Of a DNA stretch of 64,000 nt, positions 25,601-36,959 are shown one piece after another. The notes below the pieces were generated by a model that made no database searches, was not told where the DNA came from, and saw only the letters and a list, made by a program, of their open reading frames with translations. The position numbers were made by a program, and so were the translations under genes. Positions within the stretch are counted from its first letter, which is position 1. Each line of letters opens with the position of its first letter. The stretch comes from Pyrus communis (taxonomy: Eukaryota; Streptophyta; Magnoliopsida; Rosales; Rosaceae): assembly GCF_963583255.1 (NCBI RefSeq), contig NC_084805.1:3613060-3677059 (forward strand). Reading direction: 5' to 3'.

Positions 25601-28600
25601 ATCCTGGTCAAACATACATATACTATATTGACCGACACGGTGATTTACAAAAACAGTAAAACAAACTGTTGTTTAATCAAATGATCAAATAATTTTCAGT
25701 TTGTGTGATTTTGCATCATTAAGGACACACTCCAAAATTGTTATAAAACACTGTTTCCAAAAAAAAAAAAAAAACAGAAAAAAAAAATATCGTTATAAAA
25801 CACAATTAGCCCTAAAAGTTGCACCTCAAATAAGATTATTTCAGAAATCATTCCAAAGAAACTCCTTATAAAAAAGTTCAGTTTACATAATATGTATAGG
25901 AAAAAACTATTAAATTTTTCACCGGAAGTGGGGTGCAAGTATTATTCCCTATAAAAAAAAGATATGATATCCACACATCATTTTTTACTTCTCACACATT
26001 CTTTTAATTTTTGACCATCAGATCGGATGAATTGAATAAGATCAAAAGACATAATTAACAAGAGATGTGTGAGAAGTAAAAAAGGGTGCGTGGATAGCAC
26101 ACTCCTAAAAAAAACATATAGGTATATATATGTCCCAGTCTTATGCTACTAAATACTAATAGCATGGAACGACCTTAAAAGTAATTAAGATGATGGAAAC
26201 TATGGGATAATCTAACTATTAAGATTAGGAGGCAATCGAGAAAATGTTTTATATACAAATTTAAAGAGTCTAATATATATGAAGGGCTCATCAAAGAGAC
26301 AATGATGCGATTGGCCAACTTCCGAATGTTTATGCTTCCTTAACTAAATGATGGTTTCTCACGCCACTAATTCCGTCACCAATTTCTCCACCTCAAACAT
26401 GTATATTTCATTATATTGTCTATGAATAGATTAAAGGCAAAGGTTAAATAAGGGACATGAAGCCCTCTAAGTTTGTTTAATGGTCTAATTAACATATTTT
26501 GTCTATTCATCTCACATGTAAGTGAGAGATTTTAGATTAGATTTTTGTCAAAGGTGAATTTAAACCATATTATTATAGTTAGCCAGTGTGAGGTTTTAAC
26601 CCACTTCCTTACCTTTTTAGTGTGGATAATTTCATTTATTCAAAAAAGAAAAAAAATGATAAAATTCCCTAGCTAGCTGGTCAAAGATCACTTGTTCTAC
26701 ACTTGGTTGTAGTGTATTATTTAATTGTAGCTTTTGTAAAGGTGAGTGACAAACCCCACCCATATTCTCTTCGAGCAATAATAATAGCAACTTCAATAAT
26801 GAACCGAAGATAATCCTAAAATAAGTGCTAAAGACGTTGAAATTAGAGGTTTCCGATGACAATCATCCAATATCGTAATTGTTACTTTGACATCATATTT
26901 GACAACTACTGAATTTCAAAAGTTTAAAATGATATGAAGCCAATAAAACTCTTCCCATTTCAATGTTGTCGAGAAGAGAGAAATTTTTTCAAGTTCCCGA
27001 AAGACCAGCTTAAGAAATAACTGTAAAGTTGGTGCAAGCTAGGGTAGTCTTCCTCACATGTAACGAACTTGCATGTTAAGGAGCAACTTTAACATGCACG
27101 ATCCACAATCCGTCAATTAAAAAAATAAAAAATTCCAACTTGATTGGGAATTCAAGCGATGGCTGGGATTCCGTGGACGGTCCAAATTAAGAGGTATACA
27201 ATTGCCCATAAAATAGATCATTGAACCCCCTGTTGAAATAACACTATCTCATTACAGATCTCTCTCTCATTAATCTACTTCCTACTAAATTAGGAATACA
27301 TCGGACCTTGGAAGTCAAAATCCACTAATGAAAACCATTTTCGGGTGGTTCTGTACCGCATAAAGCATTTTCTATCCCCACCTGCTAATCATTTGTGTTT
27401 TGCTTCATTGTTTTTTAACGATAGTTAGTAGCAGTAGGAGGAGGACATGAAACAAATTCACAATTATCGTGCCGTTGCTAATAATAACTTTATTTAGAGG
27501 AGCCGACTACTTCTTATTATAACCACTAAATCGTAATACTAGTGACACTGATGATTAATAATATTGAAATCATCTAGCTAGCTAGTCTTTATATAATTCC
27601 CAGAATATTTTTTTTTAAAAGGATTCCCACTCCTTGCACGAATTGTCATCACCTAGCTTATAAAGTGGATTATCAATTATTTAGACCACCTAAATACAAT
27701 TACTTCGCGGTAACATGTTAAATTATCTAACCAAATAACATTTAACTTCCTACAAGGCTACAGACATTTGGCTATTAACTCAACCCAATCTTCTCAAGTT
27801 ATTATTATATATCAAACTGAAGCTGTAGCACAAGTTACAACTAGCTGCTACTGTGCATGTCAGTTATTAATTCCAATCCGAGCAGTGAGGCCTTGGATAA
27901 ACGAGGAGTATTTTTCAGGCACTACTCCAAGGTCAAAGCATTAGCAAAACATCAGAGACCCGTGGAGAGCACTAAACCGTTTTAATTTGACCACCATTAA
28001 TTAATATCTAGGATAATGCTAAAATCTATTTTATGAAAAAAAGTAATGGTAGATCAATAGTGATATCTATAGGATATTTACTGATACCTCTGTAATATGT
28101 CAATAAATATGATAAATAGGAGCAATAATTTTTGACACTTGATAATCAGGGTTAAGAATAAGAATTAATGGTAGATAAGTGGTATCTATATAATGTTTTC
28201 GACCTAATAATTGTTGTGGACTTGTGGTAGTTATAATGATCAGTGCACCATTACACTCTCGATAAGTAGGACACGACCATGAGAATGGAGTCACCCATCA
28301 CCCATACCATATGGCATATAACCATGATCAAGTCCATCACCATATATGATCAGTTTATCGATCCACAGCAGTAACTCACATCCTATGTATGGAGAAATAA
28401 TTGCCCCACATACATATGTATGGTCTCCCTCTTTCTACTACTGACTGAGACTGACTTTGGATACACACACACACACACACACACACAGACATACTTGACT
28501 GTATGCTTTGGACCATTACTTGACCGTATGCTTTGGACAATTAAGTTAGGATATGAACTGAAATGTCTCACATGTAAAGTTAATTAAATTTCGCATGTGC

Positions 28601-30071
28601 GTATAAGAAGATTGACTATTTTTCGTATAACCAATTGTTTTAATGTTGGAATATCTCGACTTTTTTTATAGTATTAACATCAGGTTGATCTACGTGTGAA
28701 GTATAATGGTCATACATGCTCTACTTATACAATTTGTGTTGTCGTTATTAACTTTGGCTCATTTATATTTTGGTGTCGGTTTTGTTAGAGGATTTTAAAG
28801 TCTTATGCACCAACATTTGGTTGAGTGAAAGAATCAAGAACAAAAGAACTAATTTTGGCAGAACTAAGACCAGCAAGTAGATGTATAAGCTAGTGATATC
28901 TGATGAAGCAAAGTAGTTAAATTAAAAATAAATCAATAAAGGTAGGAAAAGATGACATACCATTGGCGAGATCAAGGAGGAAGTCGGCAGGGTTCATGGG
29001 GAAAGCAGGCGCGAAGCCAATAGATCCAAAGTAGCTGATGGCCTCACACCCCTTCCCAAAATACAAGCACTTTCCGTCGCACAGCACCAACACCGAGTCC
29101 AACATCTGATACACTCGGCTTGACGGCTGGTGCATCGAAGTCACGATCGTCTTCCCCTTGTGCGCCAGCGACCCCAGCGTGCTTAGCAGCCGGTGTGCCG
29201 CCGTCGAGTCTAGACCCGATGTCGGCTCGTCCAGAATCAGTAAGCTTGGATTCATCAACATCTCGTGCGCTATGCTCACCCTCTTCCTCTCCCCTCCCGA
29301 CACGCCACGTACGAAGGTGTTGCCGATTATGGTGTTCTCGCACTTGTGCAATCCGAGCTCGGAAATGACGGACTCCGCGGCGGAGATTTTATCCTTCTTG
29401 GAGATGGTGCGAGGGAGGCGGAGGAGGGAGCAGAAGACGAGGGTTTCACGGACGGTGAGGTGAGGGTAGAGAACGTCGTCCTGAGGGACGAAGCCGGTCC
29501 TACGGAGGACGGCTTTGGTGAAAGCTCGATCGTTGGCGAGGACGGTGCCCTGATGTTTGTGGGTGAGCCTGCCGGCCAGGGCGTTGAGGAGCGTTGATTT
29601 GCCGCTTCCTGATGGGCCGAGAATGGCTAGGATTTCTCCGGGGGACACCATTCCTGTGATTCCATGCAGGATTGTCCGTTCTTGTTCTTCTTGTCCGGGT
29701 TTGTCCTTGTGACCAAACAAACACCCTCCGTACTTTGATTTGTTGTCTATCTTCACTTTGTAACACACGTCCACGAACTGCATCATCATGAGCAGCGTAC
29801 ATATATATTTGTATGTGAATCAAGAACGTATATATATATACATATCATAGAATATGATATAATTTGATTTTAACTAGCTAGCTAGATAGATAGAGTCAAG
29901 TAAATTTCAAGTTTTGGTCAACTGAGACATGCAGCTCCGAATACGGTTGATTGTTACCTTGAGAGTGATAGGAAAGCAATTAGTGGATGAGATTAAGGAG
30001 GGCAAATGATTCGGTGATTGATCTGAACCGTTGGGAGTTTGATTTCCACCGTTACGATCCATCCCTGCCAT
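22676..30071 (-). CDS. ABCG25: ABCG25-type half-size ABC transporter (ABA exporter family), 3 exons
   Basis: Exons 29958-30071, 28961-29777 and 22676-23709 join to 1,965 nt, giving 654 residues with no break. Introns are GT-AG, 180 bp and 5,251 bp. The nucleotide-binding domain comes first: Walker A GPSGSGKST (about residues 92-100), Q-loop FVPQDD (135-140), signature VSGGERKR (197-204), Walker B LLILDEP (217-223) and H-loop MHQPSS (253-258). A six-span membrane domain in exon 3 includes LKERRHESF, FFISIFWGVLPSFN, FPQERAIF, SSGMYTLSSYF-like SGMYTLSSYFMA and QGLGLALGAAIMDA. This is the WBC/ABCG order. Residues such as CFPITLKFVDVCYKVKI and ADFLLDLANGVCQ match Arabidopsis ABCG25 (about 660 aa), a plasma-membrane abscisic-acid exporter, better than the cytokinin transporter ABCG14. 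Substrate is inferred from orthology. The start is the first ATG of exon 1. Confidence 0.92.
25018..25215. mobile_element. MITE family D, copy 1 (in the ABCG25 intron)
   Basis: The segment is foldback: TCAAATCGTGTTTGTTTATT on the left pairs approximately with the reverse complement of ATGCAATGAATGGACACAAT on the right. The core has TTTAATTTTAAATAAAAG, which recurs in copy 2. Exact ends are uncertain. Confidence 0.55.
25381..25547. mobile_element. MITE family D, copy 2 (in the ABCG25 intron)
   Basis: It starts GTGAGGATTT and ends AATTCTCAC. The arms TCGTTCATCGTATATCATG / ATAATGTACGATGAACAGA and GCGGTCA / TGACCGC pair. The core CATTTTTAAATAAAAGAA matches copy 1. Confidence 0.65.
25964..26099. 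mobile_element. MITE family C (about 136 bp, in the ABCG25 intron)
   Basis: The left arm GATATCCACACATC then TTTTTTACTTCTCACAC pairs with the right arm GTGTGAGAAGTAAAAAA then GGTGCGTGGATAGC. The short loop contains GACCATCAGATCGGATGAA. It has no coding capacity. Confidence 0.75.
26480..26656 (+). mobile_element. SINE, tRNA-derived (in the ABCG25 intron)
   Basis: It shares GTAAGTGAGAGATTTTA, a degenerate B-box-like GATTAGATTTTTGTC, GTGAGG and TTTAGTGTGGATAAT, and an A-rich tail, with the clearer copy at 36960-37116 on the other strand. The 5' part is decayed. Confidence 0.6.
28462..28487. repeat. (AC)n microsatellite
   Basis: About 13 AC units. Just right of it, TGACTGTATGCTTTGGACCA is imperfectly duplicated in tandem (28497-28540). 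Confidence 0.9.
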
Positions 30072-30208
30072 TGTATATATAGTTTCTTCTTTTAATAAAT
30101 ATTTATTTAAAGCAATAATATTGGAAAATATAGAACTTAGAACATAGAGAGAGAGAGAAATATACGGGAGAGCGAGAAAGATCGAGTGCAGGGGAGCACA
30201 AGAGAGGG

Positions 30209-30217
30209 TATTTATTT
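30209..30217 (-). promoter_or_regulatory. TATA-like box of the ABCG25-type gene
   Basis: The minus strand reads CTAAATAAATACCC, about 140 bases upstream of the ATG at 30071. It is A/T-only inside GC-richer promoter DNA, and downstream lies a GA/CT-rich leader. It is a weak consensus, supported by the two ACGT motifs just beyond it. Confidence 0.45.
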
Positions 30218-30270
30218 AGTTGGGTAAGGTGGGGAGGGTGAGGTCTGATGGAGGAGGGTTGGGCTGCACT

Positions 30271-30314
30271 GCCACGTCAAAGTGAAATGCCCACAACACA
30301 TTGTGCTACGTGGC
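30271..30314. promoter_or_regulatory. Pair of ABRE-type ACGTGGC motifs upstream of the ABCG25-type gene
   Basis: The minus strand has ACGTGGC at 30271-30277, and the plus strand has ACGTGGC at 30308-30314; they are about 31 bases apart and inverted. ACGTGG/TC is the abscisic-acid response element bound by bZIP factors (AREB/ABF). They lie roughly 55-105 bases upstream of the TATA-like box. This agrees with ABA-inducible expression known for Arabidopsis ABCG25; function here is inferred. Confidence 0.6.
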
Positions 30315-30532
30315 GGCTCCATGCAACACTGGGCTGCTTTTCGGTATGGATTCATGGAAAAAAGTATAAAATATGATGAATATGATGCCTCCCTTCCCCC
30401 CGCTTCAAATTTCTTTTTCTTTGATTCTTTTTCTCTATCTTTTCCTTTTTCTTTTGTTTTCTTTTCAATTGAGTACGTAAGACATAGAGAAATGGATAGC
30501 CAGCTATAAAAAAAGGTTTTGGAATGAACACA

Positions 30533-30536
<4 letters not shown>

Positions 30537-30584
<48 letters not shown>
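30537..30584. repeat. (GA)n microsatellite upstream of the ABCG25-type gene
   Basis: A nearly perfect GA tract of about 48 bases. It generates a poly-Ser-Leu ORF on the minus strand that is not a gene. Confidence 0.95.
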
Positions 30585-30587
<3 letters not shown>

Positions 30588-31559
30588 TTGCTGTTACTTT
30601 TAAGTTGTGAAAGAAAAAGTGCATTTGGAAGGAGAAAGTAAGCTTTGGAAATCTGGAATGTATACGAGAGAGAACATGATCAGATAATGATGAGAGAGGA
30701 GAGAGGAGAGATATCTAGCTAGCATTCATTTACTATTACTAAGCACAGGAAGAGGAGGAGGACTTCATGTCTGTCTTTCATTAATAACCAGATATATATC
30801 AGTCTTCATCATCAGATACAGATGCATGCATGGCAATTGGCAAGTAATTATATATTATATATGTATTAAGTAGTGGATGGTGTTGGTCCGCGTCAAAGAT
30901 ATGAAACTTCGTAGATGAAAACATGAAAATGGTAGTGCGTAATATTCAACTCAAGAATATATAGGCAGCGAGAAATACGGTTGGCTGCTACACACCAAAA
31001 GCACAACGAGAACCGGGAGAAATTTCAGGGGTAGAAAGCGGCAAGCACCTTCGTTTTACAAGCCACACTACACGTCATCATCCTATATATATATATATGT
31101 GTGTGTGTGTAATTTTTCCTGGCTAGGAGGGATTTTTCCGTACCTTTATTCCAGACAGCATGAAAAATTTCTATGAAGCTGGGGCAGCAACGAAATTCAC
31201 CACCGCTAAAAGCAGTGGGGTCGGGTGGGGCGTGGCAGGTACACCGCTGATCTTAGCTTTATGGACGCGTGTCCTGCGAGAGACCCTTGTGGCACCAGAC
31301 GCCGGCCCACTACTCGGCCAATTCCAGTTTCATTCCTGCCCTACTATCTTTATTTTCTATCTTCCCTTATGCATCGGTGTTGTACGTACAACTCTCACAA
31401 AGCACAGCAAGAGTGCACGTTTCTATTATATAAGAGCAGTTAAGTTTGGTTAAATCTAATAATTAAACAGCTTTTGTTCTGTTGTGTAATTTGAATGTGC
31501 AATTTTTGTGTCCATGGGATAAAACACATGACTTTTACCATCATTCTTACCTGGTATTT
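30585..31559. other. Distal upstream region of the ABCG25-type gene
   Basis: No gene was recognised. Positions 31190-31340 are GC-richer than the surroundings and carry a 97-codon plus-strand ORF without a family signature. Short TA and GT tracts lie near 31085-31112. Confidence 0.45.
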
Positions 31560-32512
31560 GTGTCGTGTTTTTCGTGTTCGTGTCATAACCGATAGCTTAA
31601 TGGATCGTATCGTGCCGTGTAATACCCGTTAAAGTAAACGGGTAATATGACCCGAACCGAAATCAACCCGTTAATATTATCAGGTAATATGACTCGACCA
31701 GTTACCCGTTAAGAAAAATATATTTTAAATCAATAAAAATGAAAATGAAAAACATAGTTTGACCCAAAAAAAATGTAAAACATAATACTAAATTAGTATA
31801 TACATACTAAATTTCGGAGTTGACCCCATCATGAAATTTGTAAAGCGTTTCATTATGAGTGATTACATTTTTCACACTTCTACAATAATTATTATTAATT
31901 TTGCACTCAAATAAAAAACACTATTCATGACATTTGGAGGGTTTTAAAAATCTAAATGACTATGTAACCATCGTCTAAGCATTGAGGATGCAATTTTGAA
32001 CGTTTATTATGCTTTCAGATCTTTCAGACTTATACATTAATGATTATGAATTTTGAACTCCCTTAAAAGTACTATTCATGAGAGTTTGTATGGTTTTAAA
32101 AATTCAAACGATCATATACCCATCCTTAAAGCGTAGAGCATGCGACTACAAGTGTTTGCATATTTTTTTCATATTTTTCGCACATGTAAATTAATTATTA
32201 TAATTTTTTTAATGTGTTTGGTATTTTTAAATTACTTGATATTTTTATTTTTAATGTGTTTTATGATTTTTAATCTCAATCTTTGCCTATAATATACTAC
32301 AAAAAAAATAAATAAAACTTAAAATTTAAAATTTATATAGAATAATAATAGAATAATAATTAATAAACAATATATACATATTCATTATATCTATTGTATT
32401 TTATAGTAAGTTTTTTTTAGTAGTTTAAAAAATTAAAATCATCAAAATAACTTTTTTCTTATCGTGTCAAAACAGGTTATCCGCGTGTCACTCTCGTGTA
32501 AGCCTGTTGACC
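31560..32512. mobile_element. Degenerate DNA transposon, about 950 bp
   Basis: The left end carries TGTCGTGTTTTTCGTGTTCG and runs of ACCCGTTAA / ACGGGTAATATGACCCG. The right end on the opposite strand reads GGGTCAACAGGC, then GTGACACGC and TTTTGACACG. Such CGTGTC / ACCCGTTAA ends are typical of abundant non-autonomous plant DNA elements. The interior is AT-rich with no transposase, and the target duplication was not resolved. Confidence 0.45.
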
Positions 32513-35500
32513 CTAAAAACTACCAAGCCTACGTGATGCGCATGCCGAGTAACTAATGAGCTAACTACGTCCTTTGGTTGATGCGGGGCGTGCCAACTCG
32601 TCGGCCGAGGAGTAAAATTTGTTGATGTTGCATTGAACACGCTACTGACTTCTTGATCTTGCAACTGTGGCCGAGGAAGGAACACGTCTTAGCCTTCGGG
32701 TTCTAGAGCTTGAAGACAAGGCTGCTAGTTCTATAAAGTTGAAAATCAAATTCGACTTTTGATGTGCTGAATGTAGTAACCTGTAACATCTCACTTCGCC
32801 GAGCTGGTTAATGAGATGACCTCTGCCAATAAGGATTCGAAAATCCTTCTCGATCGAGACTTGGATAGATAACCAGTCGGCCTCGACGCAGTGTTGTTTA
32901 TCCAAATTGAAGGTGCTCCGGGAACGACTGATTCTACGGCAATAATGTTGTTTATCCAAATTGAAGATGTCACTGGTTGCCTTCACAGTGCTATTTATCT
33001 AAACTGAATGTGTGTTGGCGGAAAAAGAAAATAAAAAAAATCTCAACATGTTTGAGAGGTTTGCACAGGGCAATTTGTGTGTTGAATTGGAGAGGGTCTT
33101 GAATGACGCAACCCCCTCCTATTTATAGCAACCAATCTCATCTTGGCCGAATCAAAACTATACTCAGATTAGGATTCTTCATCCTAGTCCAACCAGGGCT
33201 CGGCCAATCCTACTCCTACTAGGACTTTGAACCAAACTCTCTATCTGGCTACTTTCACTTCTCAAATCTCAGCGTCCTCACTCCATTAAGACTCCTTATC
33301 GTACTAGGACTTCGACCCATCCGCTCTTATCCAAATCACTCATTCTTGCAATAGGACTCGACCGCCCTAACTGAACGGCTTATGACCACTCGACAGCCCA
33401 TAGTACGTTAGGAAAAGCTTTGGGCCAAACATAAACGTACGCTCGGCCCAATAATATTATTTTGGGCCCAAATATTGCCCCCTCGCTTCTGAGGTCTTCA
33501 GCCTAGAACTCCTTAGCCGAATTTTGACCTTGAAGAAGTGAAATCAAACCCTAAAAGGTAACTAAAGGATAATGAAAAGCCTTAAATATTCCATCCATCA
33601 AGCGTATTTATGAAGCACGATCGCACGACCTGATTTTGTCAAACATCTTGCCACGTAGCATCTTCCTGGCATGTTCGTCCTTGACACGGGAACGTCTTCT
33701 CACACCCCATAACCTTACCACACGCTATCATTATAACCTTGAACTGCGAATTTTTTGGTCTGTTTGAGTTGTGTACACAGTCAAACGTCTCTTCATCATT
33801 GAGTCCGCCGTCGCACGTCATCGTGCATCCTCGATCTGCGAGTTTCTTGGTCTTTTCACATGGATTTCCCGAATCTCCATGATGATTGTGAAACCGCCCG
33901 ACTAATCTTACCCTTGCTTTACAAAATCAAACAATTATCCTTCTTCCAAAATCCCTATAAATACTCAAAATCCTTCATTTTCCTCTTACGCCCTTAGAAC
34001 TCTCAGACATTTCACTCTCAGATCACCCTTCAAAGCTCCCTTTCTAGCCAGAAAAACTCTTTTGAATCCAGAAATTCCTTCTAGTACTCCACAATGGCTC
34101 TCAACACCTTTATTTCCAAGCTTTTCGACGAATGTGCCAACTGCCAGGACTTTATTGACTGGAGCGTTATAAAAAACCTGCGATTCGAAGGTGACTTGAG
34201 CATTTCCCATCAGATCCTAGGACCACTCTTTAAAGACAACGTCCCGGCGTCCATTACCAACCTCCTCAAAAATCACTGCATGGAACCCCCACTTCATGGT
34301 TATGATTGGTTGAAGTGGGAATTGACTAAACCCTAAGGAGCTTGGCCTTCAACTACTGTGGCCTGGGTAGCGTAGGTTGAAAGGATAGAGAAGTTCTTCA
34401 ATAAAGAGTGGAGGATTCTCGGCATTTATGATCCTATCAAGCTTTCGACCATCGAAATCGCCATGGACAAAAAACTTCTCATGCCAGCTTTAGGCTTTTG
34501 GTGCTCAGCCACTAATACTATGGTCATTTCGCTCGGCTCTATCGGTCCCACCATTCTCGACATCTCAGCCATTTTCGGGACCTCCCATTCGGGTCTCCCG
34601 ATTGACATCTCCCTTTCTGGGTACCCATCTAACCTCGACCTTAAGATGCTCTTTGACGAATCAAATTTTTGATGAAGAAAAATCAAGAGCCCCTGAAAGA
34701 AGAAGTTTAGAAGTTGCATAAGAACTTCTTCAACTACAACACCCTCATTCAACATTTCGCTGGCCAAGGGGAAGAAAACCTCAGGAAGGGAGAACACGAA
34801 GCCTTCCTCTTCTACTGGTACAACAAATTCATTTGTTGTACCAAGTCAAATAAATGTTTGGTCGAGAATATGCCGGTTACTGAAGCATTAGCCAGTGGTC
34901 ATGTCCTAGCTCTTAGCTCGGCTATCCTTGCCCAGCTTACACGTTACCTAGCCGAGACAACGGTCAACAAGATTGACCCACACCAGAACTGCCCACTATG
35001 GGTTCTTCAACTCTGGCTGCAAGTTTATTTTGCCACCCTCAAGCCAGAAGTCTTCAACTTTATGCCCACTAAAGCGTTAAGTCATCAATTGGGCTTTAGA
35101 CCCGCTCATCCTCACTCAGTCGAAAAAGTTTTTAAATACTTTTTTGGCTTAGAAGACCTTTCTGATGACGAGTTTTTGATCTGTCGTCGTCAAGAATACC
35201 CCTCTTCTATCAAGCTCCCATCCTTGGCATGGAATAAAGCCGAAGACACTGACCTCCAAAAGAGCTAAGGGTCGTTCATTTTAACTCGCGATCTTCATTT
35301 CGACTATGATGCCAAGTGTGCAAGTTGAGAAATCTACTAACTTCACTTCACTGCGTGGCAACTTGGTTACCTTCAAGGTTGCCCACTGCCTCTACTAACC
35401 TCCCGTTCTCTCCTGAGCCGAAGATGCCTTTCTGGTTCTTCGGAAAGAGAATGCAGGGAGGCCGAGCAAGAATCTCAAGAAAGGTGCAAGAAATTCTGCC

Positions 35501-35760
35501 TTCGGCTGAACGTCCCTGAGACTCTCAACACTGCCACTTTTGTTAACTGGTGGGCCGCATATACTCAAGACTTTTTCAACGCACCAGTCGAAAACATTAT
35601 CAAGAAAATAATCAGCGACTGCCCGAGGAAGACTTCCGCCCCGACACCTAAAGAAACAGCTCAAGGTAATTGTCTGCGTCTATCATTTTACGTTGGCCAT
35701 TTGTTTGAACTCTCTTCTGATTTGATTTTAGCTTTTCTAAAGATGTCGTCTGAGATTTAA
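32513..35760 (-). mobile_element. 3' end of a Tat-like Gypsy element: antisense ORF plus 3' LTR
   Basis: Read on the minus strand, a purine tract (AAGCGAGGGGGC, about 33480-33492) precedes an LTR-like block running from about 33477 down to about 32513. The block has a TATA box GCTATAAATAGGAGG near 33115-33129. Upstream of the tract, on the opposite (plus) strand, is a decayed plant-mobile-domain ORF. Gag, pol and the 5' LTR are absent, so this is a 3' remnant. Tat-lineage Gypsy elements are known for an extra ORF, often antisense, between pol and the 3' LTR; lineage is inferred from that layout. Confidence 0.55.
34094..35758 (+). pseudogene. Plant mobile domain (PMD / aminotransferase-like) ORF, broken, inside the Gypsy remnant
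   Basis: The frame opens MALNTFISKLFDECANC at 34094 and is in frame with 34463-34672 (LMPALGFWCSATNTM, PTILDISAIFGTSHSG), separated by stops at 34334-34336 and near 34372. A frame change then leads into 34714-35268, with FFNYNTLIQHFAGQG, EHEAFLFYWYNKFICC and LWVLQLWLQVYF, the PMD core. PMD proteins (MAIN/MAIL relatives) act in silencing in Arabidopsis, and related domains are carried by plant transposons. Further fragments follow to about 35650, then a possible intron (GTAATT...TTTTAG, 35665-35731) and a short last exon ending TAA at 35758. It has at least three disabling changes and lies antisense to the LTR. Confidence 0.7.
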
Positions 35761-36325
35761 AGCATATGTGGGTTGTTTTCAGTTCCACCATTAAAACGCA
35801 TGTCGTCTGTTTTTAATATTTGGTAGTAATTTTAGGTGTTTAATTCCTCATGTAATCTCTGTGATCCCTAAAAGATGAATACGAACATAGTAGCTTGAAT
35901 AACATAGCAAAAGCAAGATTAAATAATTATCAATGTCGTCAAAATCACTAAAACAATAAAAAATATGAAATCTTACCTCATGTGAAGCTTCCGAAACATC
36001 GATTTCGTGTTTCATTCGTCATAAATAATTTCTCAATCAACATGTTTGTAGTTTCATTAGTTAGGGTTTTGTTCAACAATGAAGCATCGGATGAAGAAGA
36101 TAAATAATACGTTAAAAGTGATTTGAGATGTATTTCAAATTTTTTTTTAATTTTTAAAAACCTAATAAAGTCAAAATTACCTCGCATAGTAGGGTAAATT
36201 AATCATTTAATATTAAATTTTAATGTGAGGTGCATTCAACATTTTGTGGAGTGCTAATATAAAAAAAAACCTAAATAAAAAGCACAATACATAAATAAAA
36301 AAAATAAAAAATAAAAAATAAAAAA
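35761..36325. other. AT-rich intergenic DNA
   Basis: No gene or repeat could be assigned, apart from simple A-rich runs at 36260-36325. Confidence 0.5.
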
Positions 36326-36479
36326 GGGAGTTTTAACGAAAAGCTCGCTATACTGTTCATTTTAATGAAAAATCACATTTTTACACTAAAAAGTCAAACC
36401 TGATACTATTCACTTTACCCTTTATTTTGTCCTTATCGTTAAAACTCAAAACTTTCAAGCCATTTTCATTAATTTTCCT
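36326..36479. mobile_element. Short non-autonomous element, 154 bp
   Basis: It starts GGGAGTTTTAACGAAAAGCTC and ends with ATCGTTAAAACTC then CATTTTCATTAATTTTCC. The subterminal GTTTTAACG is inverted at the other end (CGTTAAAAC). The block resembles a very common short repeat of Rosaceae genomes (from memory). No target duplication was resolved. Confidence 0.5.
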
Positions 36480-36483
36480 AAAA

Positions 36484-36590
36484 AAATATCACTCATAAAT
36501 TCCTTAAGCCTTTCTCTTCGTCGGTCTCCCTCTTCCTCTACTAAATTCGTACCACAATAATTTTGTAATTGTATTGTGTGATCCTTGTGG
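36484..36590 (+). repeat. LTR fragment related to the 60.8-62.6 kb Copia
   Basis: ATCACTCATAAATTCCTTAA, a pyrimidine-rich run and CTAAATTCGTACCACAATAA match the downstream part of the LTRs at 60810-61050 and 62360-62603 (ATTACTCACGAATTCCTTAA...). It is an isolated fragment. Confidence 0.5.
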
Positions 36591-36770
36591 TGGGGTTACA
36601 AAGGGTGGTAGGGAGGAATGACATTGGACATGGATTCAAATCAAATAATTATATTCATTAACAAATCCCTAAATGTCTCTTTAAGATCCATGTGTTCCTT
36701 TAAGGGATCCACCTATTCAATGCCATGTTTCTTCTTCTTTTCCTTGTTTTTTGTTTTTTGTTTCTTGTTT

Positions 36771-36942
36771 GGACAAGGATTGTCTGCCCTCCCGTGCCCT
36801 CCTATTTTGCATGGTCACGATTAAGCCACGTCAACATTTTATATTGTTTTTTTTTTTAGAGATAATAAGACAAAAATGGATAGTAATATAAAATGTTGAC
36901 GTGGGAGGGCACCGGAAGTGGGAGAACAGATAATCCTTGGCC
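36771..36942. mobile_element. Mutator-type MITE family B, copy 2 (172 bp) with 9-bp target duplication
   Basis: Ends are GGACAAGGATTGTCTGCCC and the reverse complement of GGCCAAGGATTATCTGTTC. The inner pair GCCACGTCAACATTTTATA / TATAAAATGTTGACGTG is the same as copy 1. It is flanked by identical TTCTTGTTT at 36762-36770 and 36943-36951. Confidence 0.9.
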
Positions 36943-36959
36943 TTCTTGTTTTTTGTTTT

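Larger units (their letters stand above)
23710..28960. other. Giant second intron of the ABCG25-type gene
   Basis: A 5,251-bp intron lies between donor GTATGT (28960) and acceptor GCAG (ending at 23710). It contains two copies of a 170-200-bp inverted-repeat element (25018-25215, 25381-25547), a third MITE (25964-26099), a SINE (26480-26656) and an (AC)n tract (28462-28487). No protein gene was recognised inside. The intron looks expanded by transposon insertion. Confidence 0.8.

Noticed and set aside
29044..29597. ORFs on both strands over transporter exon 2
   Set aside because: They are shadows of the GC-rich ATP-binding exon; only the frame with Walker A, signature and Walker B motifs is real.
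30352..30624. Minus-strand Ser-Leu repeat ORF
   Set aside because: It is generated by the GA microsatellite.
31160..31453. Plus-strand 97-codon ORF in GC-richer DNA
   Set aside because: No motif, no splice partner and no homologue recognised; probably chance.
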